Source: Parvularculaceae bacterium (lineage in GTDB: Bacteria; Pseudomonadota; Alphaproteobacteria; Caulobacterales; Parvularculaceae). From it: DNA of 64,000 nt. Of the stretch, positions 1 through 8,551 are shown piece by piece; position 1 is the stretch's first letter; the number at the start of each line of letters is the position of its first letter. The notes beneath the pieces were generated by a model. It ran no database searches. It was given only the letters and a program-made list of their open reading frames with translations, and was not told where the DNA came from. A program made the position numbers and the translations under genes. Location of the stretch: contig JANQSJ010000004.1 of assembly GCA_028284065.1 (NCBI GenBank), positions 62,001 to 126,000 of the forward strand. Reading direction: 5' to 3'.

Positions 1-170
1 AGCAGGTCCGCGCTAACGCCTTCGGAAATCGCCTCGCGCTTGAAGCCTTCGAGCCATGCGTTGAAGGCCGCTGCGTCGGCTCCTGAGGCGGGCTCCTGCG
101 CATGCGCGCCGCCTAAAAGGGCGAAGGCGGCGGCCAAGGCGGCGCAAGCGACGGAACGGACCGGCCCCAT
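1..170 (-). CDS. Lytic murein transglycosylase, N-terminal part only
   Basis: Partial gene running off the left edge; 56 codons are visible. The product starts with a basic and hydrophobic signal peptide ending AHA|QE near residue 24, so it should be exported to the periplasm. After a short linker comes FNAWLEGFKREAISEGVSAD, which closely matches the opening of MltB-type soluble lytic transglycosylases that cleave peptidoglycan glycan strands. The catalytic region lies outside the window, so the assignment rests on this segment alone. The start at 170 is preferred because it gives a compact signal peptide and has GGGAG about ten bases upstream; an in-frame ATG at 200 would add ten residues. 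The intergenic region shared with the divergent serine hydrolase contains a CtrA-type box. Confidence 0.7.
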   Translation of the reverse strand, partial: MGPVRSVACAALAAAFALLGGAHAQEPASGADAAAFNAWLEGFKREAISEGVSADL

Positions 171-313
171 GGTGAAGTAACTCCCGCGATGCGTCGCCAT
201 CACGCGCTCCTCGATTCGTCGCCGCTGTCCAAAGGCCCCAGCGTCCATAATTGCATGCGGGGGCTGCGCAGCCAACGCCTGCGCATCATGCTTTCGCGTT
301 TGGTTGATGAGGG

Positions 314-328
314 TTAATCGAGCGTTAA
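314..328. promoter_or_regulatory. CtrA-type box TTAA-N7-TTAA
   Basis: The sequence TTAA, seven bases, TTAA followed by C is an exact match to the full binding site of the alphaproteobacterial cell-cycle regulator CtrA. It sits between divergent genes, 144 bases upstream of the transglycosylase start and 114 upstream of the serine hydrolase start, so it could act on either. The site is seen in the sequence; binding is inferred. Confidence 0.6.
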
Positions 329-441
329 CCTTGGCGGCGGGGCGTCCTCGTCGCTGTGATTGCGCCGCCAATCTTGGCGAGGCCGGCCAAAGGCCGAGCG
401 CATGTAAGTATGAATGAGCTTCTGTAGAAAGAGGATAGGGT

Positions 442-1878
442 ATGCGGAAGATAATCGCGCGCGTGAGCGTCATCGCGGGGCTGTGGGCGTCCGCCGCCGC
501 GCAATCGCCGACGCTTTCTTCCGCCGATCTCGCCGGCTTGTCGCTTGCGGCTGGCTACAAGGCGGCGTTCACCTGTTCGGGCGTCTTCAACGCGGGCCGC
601 ACGCCGGAACAGCTCGACGGCGATGAATTCGCCCGCGTCTATCCAAACCTGCGCGAGGCGTTGGACGCTCTGCCGGCAGCGGAGATCGACGAAGAAAAGA
701 AGACGGTCTCTGTGGCCTTCGATCGGCGTCAGCCGCCCCGCGTCGCCGCCTGGCGCCCGCACCTCGGCTGCGCGCAACTGCCCACCGGCGCCGATCCGGA
801 GATGGCCGCGCGTCTGCCGCAGGCGAAGGTCCGCATGACCCGGGACCTGCCCCGGCCTTTGCCGCGGGCGCTCAGCGAAGACGGGGCGCTTGTCAAAGCG
901 GTTGGCGACGCGTTCGACCGCAAGACCTATGGCGAGGGAACCGAGACGACGGCCGTCCTGGTGCTGAAGGACGGCGAGGTGATCGCCGAACGGTACCGCG
1001 AAGGCTTCGGCCCCGACGTTTCCCAGCGCACCTGGTCGGTGGCGAAGTCCATTGCGGCGACTGTGATCGGCGCCGCGGTGGAGGAAGGATTGTTCGAGCT
1101 TTCTGAGGATGACGCCGGCCTATTGCGCGTCGCGGACAGGGCGGGCCTCGACGCCTGGTCGGGCTCCGGCGATCCCCGCGGCGAGATCACGCTCGACAAT
1201 CTCTTGCGCATGGCGAGCGGCCTTGATTCGACGCCCGCGGGGAACCGCACCGACGATGTCTATTTCGGCGGCGGCCGCGTTGTCGATCACGCCATCACCC
1301 GCCGCAAGGTCGCGGCGCCCGGCGAGAACTGGCGCTACGCCAATAACGACACCATGGCGGCGGTCCGGGCGCTCCGGGAGCGGATGGACGACGACAAGGC
1401 GTTCCGGCGATTTCCGTTCGAGCGCGTGCTCCATCCGATCGGCATGCGGAATACGTATCTTGAGACCGATTGGAACGGCGACTTCGTCCTGTCGAGCCAG
1501 GTGTGGACGACGGCGCCGGACCTTGTCCGCCTCGGCCTTCTCTACCTCAATGACGGCGTCTGGAACGGCCGCCGCATCCTCCCCGAACGGTGGGTGGAAT
1601 ATGTGTCGAGCCCTCACCCCGCCCAGCCGCTGGCGGCGCGCGCCAATGGCGAACCCCGTCCCGGCTATGGCGCGCAGTTCTGGCTCTATGGCGAACGGTT
1701 TAAGCTGCCGGCGGGCAGCTACGCCGCGCGCGGCAATCGCGGCCAGCACGTAATGATCATCCCGGAGCGGAATGTCGTCATCGTACGCCGCGGCTTTGAC
1801 GAGGTCGGCGGAACGCGTTTCGATATTGCGGCGCTGTCGCGGGATGTTCTCGCCGCGCTCGACGGCGCAGGGGAGTAA
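442..1878 (+). CDS. Secreted serine hydrolase, class C beta-lactamase/DD-peptidase fold
   Basis: 478-residue protein with a signal peptide ending near residue 20 (SAAA|QS). The penicillin-binding/beta-lactamase core begins around residue 150. It has the nucleophile motif SVAK at about 199-202, the second-triad motif YAN at 299-301 (context WRYANND), and a late RGNRGQ stretch near residue 430 where the family usually has KTG or HxG. This supports an active-site-serine hydrolase (esterase, DD-peptidase or beta-lactamase type) acting in the periplasm; the substrate cannot be told. The roughly 130-residue N-terminal region before the catalytic domain is not recognised. The gene stands alone and converges on the HMG-CoA lyase gene, with only seven bases between stop codons. 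Confidence 0.85.
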   Translation: MRKIIARVSVIAGLWASAAAQSPTLSSADLAGLSLAAGYKAAFTCSGVFNAGRTPEQLDGDEFARVYPNLREALDALPAAEIDEEKKTVSVAFDRRQPPRVAAWRPHLGCAQLPTGADPEMAARLPQAKVRMTRDLPRPLPRALSEDGALVKAVGDAFDRKTYGEGTETTAVLVLKDGEVIAERYREGFGPDVSQRTWSVAKSIAATVIGAAVEEGLFELSEDDAGLLRVADRAGLDAWSGSGDPRGEITLDNLLRMASGLDSTPAGNRTDDVYFGGGRVVDHAITRRKVAAPGENWRYANNDTMAAVRALRERMDDDKAFRRFPFERVLHPIGMRNTYLETDWNGDFVLSSQVWTTAPDLVRLGLLYLNDGVWNGRRILPERWVEYVSSPHPAQPLAARANGEPRPGYGAQFWLYGERFKLPAGSYAARGNRGQHVMIIPERNVVIVRRGFDEVGGTRFDIAALSRDVLAALDGAGE

Positions 1879-1885
1879 GCCACTG

Positions 1886-2779
1886 TCAGGAGGTCGCGCG
1901 CGCGAGCGTCACCTTGCTTTCGGGGCGGCGTCCCAGGGCGTCGGAAATCCACGCCGCCGATTCAATCACCGCATCGAGGTCGACGCCCGTCGGGACGCCT
2001 GACCGTTCAAAGGAATAAATGACGTCTTCGCTGGCGACATTGCCGCTTGCGCCCTTCGCATAGGGACAGCCGCCGAGCCCCGCGACCGAGGCGTCGAACG
2101 TCCGTACGCCCATCTCGTAGGCGGTCCAGACGTTTGCCAGAGCTTGTCCGTAGGTGTCGTGGAAGTGTCCCGCGAGCCGCTCGGCCGGCACGGCGTCGCG
2201 GACAGCGCGGATCATCTCCGCCGTCCGACGGGGGGTTCCGACGCCAATCGTGTCGCCGAGGGAAATCTCCGCGCACCCTGCTTCGAAGAGGATCTTCGAA
2301 ACCTCCGCCACTCTCGCGACGTCCACGTCGCCCTCATAGGGACAGCCGAGGACACAGGAGACGTAGCCGCGCACGGGAATCCCGTCGTGGACTGCGGCCT
2401 CCATGATCGGCCGAAACCGGTCAATGCTCTCCGCGATGGAGCAGTTGATATTCTTACGGCTGAACGTTTCCGACGCCGCGCCGAAGACCGCCACCATGTC
2501 GGCGCCGGCGGCGCGCGCCGCGTCATAGCCTTTCATGTTGGGCGTCAGGACGGGATAGGCGACGCCCGGCCGCCGCTTGACGCGACGTAGCACCTCGTCG
2601 CTGGCCGCCATTTGCGGGACCCATTTCGGCGAAACGAACGCGCCGGCCTCAACTGTTCGGAAACCCGTCGCCGCGAGGCGCTCGACCAGCCGGATTTTCG
2701 TCTCGACACTGACGGTCACCTTCTCGTTCTGAAGGCCGTCGCGCGGGCCCACCTCGACGATATGGACGCTATCAGTCAC
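1886..2779 (-). CDS. liuE: Hydroxymethylglutaryl-CoA lyase
   Basis: 297 residues, the usual length for HMG-CoA lyase, which splits HMG-CoA into acetoacetate and acetyl-CoA as the last step of leucine breakdown. The N-terminal EVGPRDGLQNE motif is present. The family signature around the active-site cysteine, GLGGCPYAKGASGNVASEDV, places that cysteine at about residue 238. HFHDTYGQ is a metal-binding segment of the TIM barrel. It is the last gene of the minus-strand liuB-C-x-D-E cluster and starts nine bases after the liuD stop, so it is very likely cotranscribed. Confidence 0.95.
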   Translation of the reverse strand: MTDSVHIVEVGPRDGLQNEKVTVSVETKIRLVERLAATGFRTVEAGAFVSPKWVPQMAASDEVLRRVKRRPGVAYPVLTPNMKGYDAARAAGADMVAVFGAASETFSRKNINCSIAESIDRFRPIMEAAVHDGIPVRGYVSCVLGCPYEGDVDVARVAEVSKILFEAGCAEISLGDTIGVGTPRRTAEMIRAVRDAVPAERLAGHFHDTYGQALANVWTAYEMGVRTFDASVAGLGGCPYAKGASGNVASEDVIYSFERSGVPTGVDLDAVIESAAWISDALGRRPESKVTLARATS

Positions 2780-2788
2780 GCTGGCGCC

Positions 2789-4825
2789 TTACGCCTCCGG
2801 CTCGAAATCGACCATCAGCGCGCCGTCGCCGACCTGATCGCCGACGGCGAAGCGGACGCCAGTGACGCGCCCTGCGCCCGGCGCCTTTATCGCGTGCTCC
2901 ATCTTCATCGCCTCCATAACAATGAGGGTGTCGCCCGCCGCGACGCGCGCGCCGGCCTCCACTTTCAGCGCCGTGACGACCCCCGGCATCGGCGCTTTCA
3001 GCGAGCCCGCGGCCGACCCGTCCGCGCCAGCGCCTGACAAGGGGTCGAGCCTTCGGAAATCGGCGGACGCCTCACCGATGAAGACGCGCCAGCCCTCAGT
3101 CGTTTCGGCGACCGCGCCCTTTCGCGCGAGCCCGTCAATCTCAATGGAGAGCGCGTCCGGCGTTCCTTCCGCGCGGAAGGAAAACGTCCGTATATCGCTT
3201 TGGACGTCTCCTTTTCGCCGCAGCGCGGCCGCGGTCTGCGTTTCAATCTCCGCATGGCGCAGCGCAGGATCGTCAGGGTCCGTCAGGACGCGGGCGATGG
3301 CGGGCTCGCCGCCTTCATCGAGCCAGTAGACCGCCTTCGCCGGCTTGTTGAGCCGGAAGCCCATAAGCGACGCCCACGGGCCATCGGCGGCGTGCGCGGG
3401 CCGGGCGGCCGCGCGGGCCTCGCATTCGAGGGCAAAGAGCAGCGCGGCGCGGGCATGGTCGCTGACCGTTTCCGCTGGAAACAGATAATCGCGATGCTCG
3501 TCAATGAAGCGCGTCGAGACGTCGCCCGCCACCATCGCCGGATGCGCGGCGAGGCGGCGGAGGAAATCCGTATTCGTCTCAAGACCGGCGACGCGCGTCG
3601 CCTCCAGAGCTGTCGACAGCCTGGCGAAGGCGGCCTCTCGGTCGCCTGCGTGCACGATCACCTTCGCGATCATGGGGTCGTAGTAGGGGGTGACCTCCTG
3701 ACCTGCGCGCACGCCGGAATCGATCCGCGCAACGTCCGGTGGCGGAAAGCTGAGATGGGCGACGCGCCCAATGGACGGCGCGAAGTCGGCGTCGGGCTTT
3801 TCGGCGTAGATCCGGGCTTCTATGGCGTGGCCAAATTCAGATATGTTTTCCTGGCTAAACCAGAGCGGCTCTCCCGCTGCGACGCGGAGCTGCCATTCCA
3901 CGAGATCGACGCCAGTTATCATCTCACTGACGGGGTGCTCCACCTGGAGGCGCGTGTTCATCTCCATGAAATAGACGTTCTCGCCGCCGTCATAGAGAAA
4001 CTCGACCGTGCCGGCGCCGCGATAGTCGACCGCCTTGCCCGCCTGGACGCCCGCCGCCAAAAGCCGCGCGCGGACGTCAGCGGGCATGTTCGGCGCCGGC
4101 GCTTCCTCGATAATCTTCTGGTGGCGTCGCTGTACGGAGCAGTCGCGTTCAAAGAAGTGAACGACCTCGCCCTTGCCGTCGCCGAAGATCTGGACTTCGA
4201 CATGGCGAGCGGTCTCGATATACTTCTCCACGAGAAGCCGGTCGTCGCCGAAGCTCGACGCGCCCTCGCGTTGCGCCGAAGCGACGGCGTCTGCGAGGTC
4301 CTCGGACGCGTCGACCCGGCGCATGCCCTTGCCGCCCCCGCCGGCGGTAGCTTTCAGGAGCACAGGGTAGCCGATGCGCTCGGCCTCGCGCGCGAAGGTA
4401 TTGAGCGACTGGTCGGCGCCCTGATAGCCGGGAGTCGTCGGCACGCCCGCCGCCTCCATCAGATCTTTCGCCGCTGACTTTGAGCCCATGGCGCGGATCG
4501 TTTCCGCTGTCGGACCGATGAATGTGAGGCCCGCCGCGGCGACCGCGTCGGCGAATTCGGCGTTTTCGGAGAGGAAGCCGTAACCCGGATGGATCGCTTC
4601 GGCGCCTGTCGCCGCCGCGGCCGACAAAATAATGTCCTGACGCAGATAGCTGTCGCGGGCGGGCGCCGGGCCGATGCGCACCGCTTCGTCGCAGGCCGCG
4701 ACATGCGGCGCGCCCGCGTCGGCGTCGGAGAAAACCGCGACCGTCCGCACGCCCATGCTGCGGGCCGTGCGGGCCACGCGAACGGCGATTTCGCCGCGAT
4801 TGGCGATGAGGATCTTCTTGAACAC
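2789..4825 (-). CDS. liuD: 3-methylcrotonyl-CoA carboxylase, biotin-carrying alpha subunit
   Basis: 678-residue subunit combining biotin carboxylase (about 1-450), a linker region and a C-terminal biotin-carrier domain. It carboxylates biotin with bicarbonate and ATP so that the beta subunit can carboxylate 3-methylcrotonyl-CoA. Visible marks are the N-terminal KKILIANRGEIAVR, the ATP-grasp glycine-rich KATAGGGGKGMR, FFERDCSVQRRHQK, EMNTRLQVEHPVSE and the biotinylation site MEAMKME with the target lysine at about 641. The start codon is GTG, abutting the TAA stop of the upstream acetyltransferase gene with no spacer, which suggests translational coupling. Propionyl-CoA carboxylase alpha is similar, but the liu neighbours decide the call. 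Confidence 0.92.
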   Translation of the reverse strand: MFKKILIANRGEIAVRVARTARSMGVRTVAVFSDADAGAPHVAACDEAVRIGPAPARDSYLRQDIILSAAAATGAEAIHPGYGFLSENAEFADAVAAAGLTFIGPTAETIRAMGSKSAAKDLMEAAGVPTTPGYQGADQSLNTFAREAERIGYPVLLKATAGGGGKGMRRVDASEDLADAVASAQREGASSFGDDRLLVEKYIETARHVEVQIFGDGKGEVVHFFERDCSVQRRHQKIIEEAPAPNMPADVRARLLAAGVQAGKAVDYRGAGTVEFLYDGGENVYFMEMNTRLQVEHPVSEMITGVDLVEWQLRVAAGEPLWFSQENISEFGHAIEARIYAEKPDADFAPSIGRVAHLSFPPPDVARIDSGVRAGQEVTPYYDPMIAKVIVHAGDREAAFARLSTALEATRVAGLETNTDFLRRLAAHPAMVAGDVSTRFIDEHRDYLFPAETVSDHARAALLFALECEARAAARPAHAADGPWASLMGFRLNKPAKAVYWLDEGGEPAIARVLTDPDDPALRHAEIETQTAAALRRKGDVQSDIRTFSFRAEGTPDALSIEIDGLARKGAVAETTEGWRVFIGEASADFRRLDPLSGAGADGSAAGSLKAPMPGVVTALKVEAGARVAAGDTLIVMEAMKMEHAIKAPGAGRVTGVRFAVGDQVGDGALMVDFEPEA

Positions 4826-5416
4826 TTAAGTCGGTTCCTCGTCGAATATGCCAAAGGCGTCACAGTATCTGACGACGGTTTGGTTCAATTCGGTTGACCC
4901 ATGGGTTCTTGGCGCGCGCGGGGCCATCGGGCTGGTCCTGGCGCGAACCTGAAACGCGTCGCCGACGCTGCCGCCTTCCCATCGGTACCCCATCGGCTCC
5001 GCTGGGATGAAGCCGAAGCGTCGATAATAGGCGTGGTCGCCCAAAACGAAGAGCAACCTTTCAGGATGCTGCTGGAACGCCGCGTCGATCGTCGCGTTGA
5101 CGACCTTCGCGCCGATGCGCCTATTCTGTTGGCGCGGCGAGACCGCCACAGGCGCAAGCCCCAGCTCTGTCGCGAAGTGATGCCCGCGTTCGTCGCCAGC
5201 ACGGCTTATCGTCACAGGACTGATTGCGGCGTAAGCGACTATGCGTGCTGATTCTTCGGCAAGCCGCTCGGTGACGATCGAACCATCAGCCCACAGTCTT
5301 TCGACGAGACGCGCCTCTTGAGAGCTTTCAAACGCCGCCGCCACCACATCAAGAACGCCCGCGCGGTCACCCCTATCTGGGGGGCGGACTATTAGGGAAG
5401 CAACGGTGGCGGTCAT
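4826..5416 (-). CDS. GNAT N-acetyltransferase inside the liu cluster
   Basis: 196-residue GNAT-fold protein of the YhbS-like type. Residues from about 10 show IVRPPDRGDRAGVLDVV and FESSQEARLVERL; the acetyl-CoA loop is VSPRQQNRRIGAKVV at about 91-105; then LLFVLGDHAYYRRFGF, where the family has a typical Y(Y)xxFGF strand. The substrate is unknown; protein, small-molecule or antibiotic amines are all possible. Its position is unusual: it lies four bases downstream of liuC and its TAA touches the GTG of liuD, so it appears fully embedded in the leucine operon. A regulatory role (lysine acetylation of the carboxylase) is only speculation. Confidence 0.85.
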   Translation of the reverse strand: MTATVASLIVRPPDRGDRAGVLDVVAAAFESSQEARLVERLWADGSIVTERLAEESARIVAYAAISPVTISRAGDERGHHFATELGLAPVAVSPRQQNRRIGAKVVNATIDAAFQQHPERLLFVLGDHAYYRRFGFIPAEPMGYRWEGGSVGDAFQVRARTSPMAPRAPRTHGSTELNQTVVRYCDAFGIFDEEPT

Positions 5417-5420
5417 GCAT

Positions 5421-6209
5421 TCAGCCCTTCACCCAGCCGGGCGCGCGCTTGTCGAGGAAGCTCGAAATGCCGTCCTGGCCTTCGGCGCTTGCGCGCACCT
5501 GCGCGATGCGCGTCGCCGTATCCTCCATCACCTTGCCGTCGATCGGTCGATAGGCGACGGCGTTGATGAGCGCCTTCGCCTCGCGCTGCGCGTCCGGTCC
5601 GCCAGCGAGGAGATGGTCGAGAACGCCCTCGACAGTGGCGTCAAGCTGCGCGCCCATCGACACCATGTGGACGAGCCCGATACGTTTCGCCGTCTCCGCG
5701 TCGAAGCGTTCGCCGGTGAGGAACCAACGGCGCGCCTCCTGCGGCCGTATCGCCTGCACCACAAAGGGCGAGATGACCGCCGGGATGAGGCCAAGCCGCA
5801 CCTCGGAAAAGGCGAATACAGCTTCCTCCGCCGCAACGGCGATATCGCAGGCGGCGACAAGGCCGACGCCGCCGCCCATGGCCGGGCCATTGACGCGCGC
5901 AACCACAGGCTTCGCGCAGTGATTGATCGAATGCAGCATATAGGCGAGGCGGCGCGCGTCGTCCTTGTTTTCGTCGGTGGACGCCTCGGCTGCGCGGCGC
6001 ATCATATTCAGGTCCGCTCCGGCGGAGAACGCCTTGCCGGCGCCCGTCATTACGATCGCGCGAACATTGTCGTCGGCGCCATATCGTCCGAAGGCGTCGC
6101 AAATCGCGGCGATCAGCGCTTCGTCGAATGCGTTGCGCACGTCAGGCCGATTCAGCGTGAATGTGGCGACGCCGCGTTTGTCTATGCTGACGAGGAGGGA
6201 TTGAGTCAT
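5421..6209 (-). CDS. liuC: Methylglutaconyl-CoA hydratase (enoyl-CoA hydratase family)
   Basis: 262-residue crotonase-fold enzyme expected to hydrate 3-methylglutaconyl-CoA to HMG-CoA, linking the carboxylase to the lyase. The start at 6209 (MTQSLLVS) is chosen because crotonases begin just before this strand; longer upstream reading adds 57 residues of unrelated basic sequence inside the liuB end. The oxyanion-hole segments AFSAGADLNMM (about 60-70) and GPAMGGGVGLVAACDIAVA (about 105-123) are clear. The C-terminal KRAPGWVKG is typical of crotonases. The specific substrate is inferred from the liuB and liuD neighbours. It starts 16 bases after the liuB stop. Confidence 0.9.
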   Translation of the reverse strand: MTQSLLVSIDKRGVATFTLNRPDVRNAFDEALIAAICDAFGRYGADDNVRAIVMTGAGKAFSAGADLNMMRRAAEASTDENKDDARRLAYMLHSINHCAKPVVARVNGPAMGGGVGLVAACDIAVAAEEAVFAFSEVRLGLIPAVISPFVVQAIRPQEARRWFLTGERFDAETAKRIGLVHMVSMGAQLDATVEGVLDHLLAGGPDAQREAKALINAVAYRPIDGKVMEDTATRIAQVRASAEGQDGISSFLDKRAPGWVKG

Positions 6210-6225
6210 CGGACGGCCCTTTCGT

Positions 6226-7830
6226 TTACATTCTGAAGACGCCAAGCGGCGTCTCTGGGATCGGCGCGTGGAGGCTCGCCGCGAGGGAGAGGCCGAGCAC
6301 GTCGCGTGTCTGCGCCGGGTCGATGATCCCGTCATCCCACAGCCGCGCCGAGGAATAGTAGGGCGAGCCCTGACGGTCATAGTCAGCGCGGATCTTGTCC
6401 TTGAATGCGTCTTCCTCCGCCTGCGGCCATTCTTGGCCGGGCTTCAGGCCGTCGCGGCGTACGGTGGCGAGGACGCTCGCCGCCTGTTCGCCGCCCATGA
6501 CGGAGATGCGCGCGTTCGGCCACATGAACAGGAAGCGCGGGCTATAGGCGCGCCCGCACATGCCGTAATTCCCGGCCCCGTAGGAGCCTCCGACGACGAT
6601 GGTGAGCTTCGGCACGCGCGCGATGGAGACGGCGGTGACGAGCTTTGCTCCGTCCTTGGCGATGCCGCCGGCCTCCGCCGACTTGCCCACCATGAAGCCG
6701 GTAATGTTCTGTAAAAAGACGAGCGGGATTTTTCGCTGGCAGCACAGCTCGATGAAGTGCGCGCCTTTCAAGGCGCTTTCGGAGAACAGGATGCCGTTAT
6801 TGGCGAGGACGCCCACAGGGATTCCGTGAATGCGCGCGAAGCCTGTGATGAGCGTCGCGCCGTAAAGCGGCTTGAACTCGTCGAAGACCGAGCCGTCGAC
6901 GACGCGCGCGATGATCTCCCGCGCGTCGTAAGGCTTGCGCACATCCTGCTCGACGACGCCGTAGAGCTCCTCCGCCGGGTAAAGCGGCGCGACCGGGTCG
7001 GCGATATCGATGTCGGTCTTCGCCCGCCGATTAAGCCGCGAGACGATCTGGCGGGCGAGGCCGAGAGCGTGGTCGTCGTCTTCGGCGAGATGGTCGGCGA
7101 CGCCGGATTCCCGCGCGTGCACGTCGCCGCCGCCAAGCTCCTCCGCCGTGACGACTTCGCCCGTGGCGGCCTTTACGAGCGGCGGCCCGCCGAGAAAGAT
7201 CGTCCCCTGATTGCGTACGATCACCGCCTCGTCCGACATCGCCGGCACATAGGCGCCGCCGGCGGTGCAGCTTCCGTGCACCACGGCGATCTGCGGAATG
7301 CCCTTGGCGGACATGTTCGCCTGGTTGAAGAAGATGCGGCCGAAATCATCCTTATCGGGAAAAACCTCGTCCTGCATCGGCAGGAAGGCGCCGCCGGATT
7401 CCACGAGATAGACGCACGGCAGATGGTTTTCTTCGGCGATTTCCTGCGCGCGCAGGTGCTTTTTCACCGTCATCGGATGGTATGTGCCGCCTTTGACGGT
7501 GGGGTCGTTGGCGACGATCATGCACGTCGTCCCGGCGATGCGCCCAAGCCCTGCGACGACGCCCGCGGCGTTCACGTCGCCGGAATACATCTCCCAGGCG
7601 GCGAAGGCGCCGATTTCCAGAAACGGCGCGCCGGGGTCGACAAGCCGTTCGATCCGTTCACGGGCGAGGAGCTTGCCGCGGGCCTTGTGGCGCGCGGCCC
7701 GGTCCGGCCCGCCGCCCTCGGCGACCCGCGCCGCATTGGCGCGCAGCTCCTCCACGAGGGCGCGCATGGCGGCGGCGTTCGCGGCGAAGGCTTCGCTTCT
7801 CGGGTCGATGCTTGTGTCTATCGCTGGCAT
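6226..7830 (-). CDS. liuB: 3-methylcrotonyl-CoA carboxylase, carboxyltransferase beta subunit
   Basis: 534 residues, the usual size for the beta subunit, made of two crotonase-like carboxyltransferase halves. It moves the carboxyl group from biotin on LiuD to 3-methylcrotonyl-CoA. Recognisable segments are [16 protein letters not shown] near the N terminus, [67 protein letters not shown], and near the C terminus [20 protein letters not shown]. This is the first gene of the minus-strand liu cluster, with 168 bases separating it from the thioesterase upstream. An isovaleryl-CoA dehydrogenase (liuA), which usually precedes liuB, and a LiuR regulator are not found next to it. Confidence 0.95.
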   Translation of the reverse strand: MPAIDTSIDPRSEAFAANAAAMRALVEELRANAARVAEGGGPDRAARHKARGKLLARERIERLVDPGAPFLEIGAFAAWEMYSGDVNAAGVVAGLGRIAGTTCMIVANDPTVKGGTYHPMTVKKHLRAQEIAEENHLPCVYLVESGGAFLPMQDEVFPDKDDFGRIFFNQANMSAKGIPQIAVVHGSCTAGGAYVPAMSDEAVIVRNQGTIFLGGPPLVKAATGEVVTAEELGGGDVHARESGVADHLAEDDDHALGLARQIVSRLNRRAKTDIDIADPVAPLYPAEELYGVVEQDVRKPYDAREIIARVVDGSVFDEFKPLYGATLITGFARIHGIPVGVLANNGILFSESALKGAHFIELCCQRKIPLVFLQNITGFMVGKSAEAGGIAKDGAKLVTAVSIARVPKLTIVVGGSYGAGNYGMCGRAYSPRFLFMWPNARISVMGGEQAASVLATVRRDGLKPGQEWPQAEEDAFKDKIRADYDRQGSPYYSSARLWDDGIIDPAQTRDVLGLSLAASLHAPIPETPLGVFRM

Positions 7831-7998
7831 GCGGCGCGGCGTTTCCGGTTGTTTTCCGTGGGTCTATCAGAGCCGCCGCGCGCGCGAAACCGCCTCATAC
7901 GGCGCTGCGCTGACCCTGACGCATGACGGCGCCCCATAGCCCTGCACAACAAGGCCGAACTTTTGAACCGACCTGTTGGACGTCAGCGCTGCATGGCG

Positions 7999-8430
7999 TC
8001 AGGCCTGAAGCGCCTCCACGGCCGCGCGGAACGCCGCGGGCAGGGGCGCCGGCCGGCGTGTCTCGCGATCGACATAGACGTGCGTGAAACGGCCTTCCGC
8101 CGCTGGCGTGGTCGCGCCTTTCCCGAAGAGGCTTATCTCGTAGGTCACCGACGAATTGCCGATGCGGCCGACCCTTATGCCCGCCTCTACATCCTGCGGA
8201 AAGCTGAGCGGCGCGAAATAGCGGCAGGTCGTCTCCACGACGAGGCCGATGGTTTCCCCTGCATGGATGTCGAGTACCCCCGCCTCAATCAGGTACGCGT
8301 TCACCGCCGTATCGAAATAGGAGTAGTAGACGACATTGTTCACATGTCCGTAGACGTCGTTATCCATCCAACGGGTATTGATCGTGCGGAAATGCCGATA
8401 GTCGGCGCGGGTGGTGGAAGGTTGGGGCAT
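7999..8430 (-). CDS. Acyl-CoA thioesterase, 4-hydroxybenzoyl-CoA thioesterase (hotdog) family
   Basis: 143-residue single hotdog domain. The family motif is RWMDNDVYGHVNN at about 20-32, with the catalytic aspartate in the DNDVYGHVNN loop, followed by VVYYSYFDTAVN on the central helix. Members hydrolyse acyl-CoA thioesters in the cytoplasm; the substrate here is unknown. It lies 168 bases upstream of liuB on the same strand, so a link with leucine catabolism is possible but cotranscription is not obvious. Its 5' side is occupied by an inverted pair of intergenic palindromes. Confidence 0.87.
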   Translation of the reverse strand: MPQPSTTRADYRHFRTINTRWMDNDVYGHVNNVVYYSYFDTAVNAYLIEAGVLDIHAGETIGLVVETTCRYFAPLSFPQDVEAGIRVGRIGNSSVTYEISLFGKGATTPAAEGRFTHVYVDRETRRPAPLPAAFRAAVEALQA

Positions 8431-8440
8431 CTTCCTTAAT

Positions 8441-8540
8441 CCTCGTCCTGAGGAGCGTCCGCCAGGACGCGTCTCGAAGGATGATGCGCGTCACTTCGAT
8501 CATCCTTCGAGACGCCGCTTCGCGGCTCCTCAGGATGAGG
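8441..8540. repeat. Inverted pair of REP-like palindromes
   Basis: Two copies of the same element face each other. Copy A (8441-8485) contains CCTGAGGAGCG and GCGTCTCGAAGGATGAT; copy B (8499-8540) contains ATCATCCTTCGAGACGC and GCTCCTCAGGATGAGG. The two can pair with each other, and each has a small internal palindrome. Elements with TCCTGAGGAGC and TCTCGAAGGATGA are common intergenic repeats in alphaproteobacteria (recalled, not searched). The pair lies just upstream of the thioesterase start and downstream of the alcohol dehydrogenase stop. Confidence 0.85.
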
Positions 8541-8551
8541 GGGAAGCAGCG

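Noticed and set aside
3200-4477. Long plus-strand frame (425 codons) opposite liuD.
   Set aside because: It is antisense to a gene with clear biotin-carboxylase motifs; composition follows the third-position G+C bias of the real gene.
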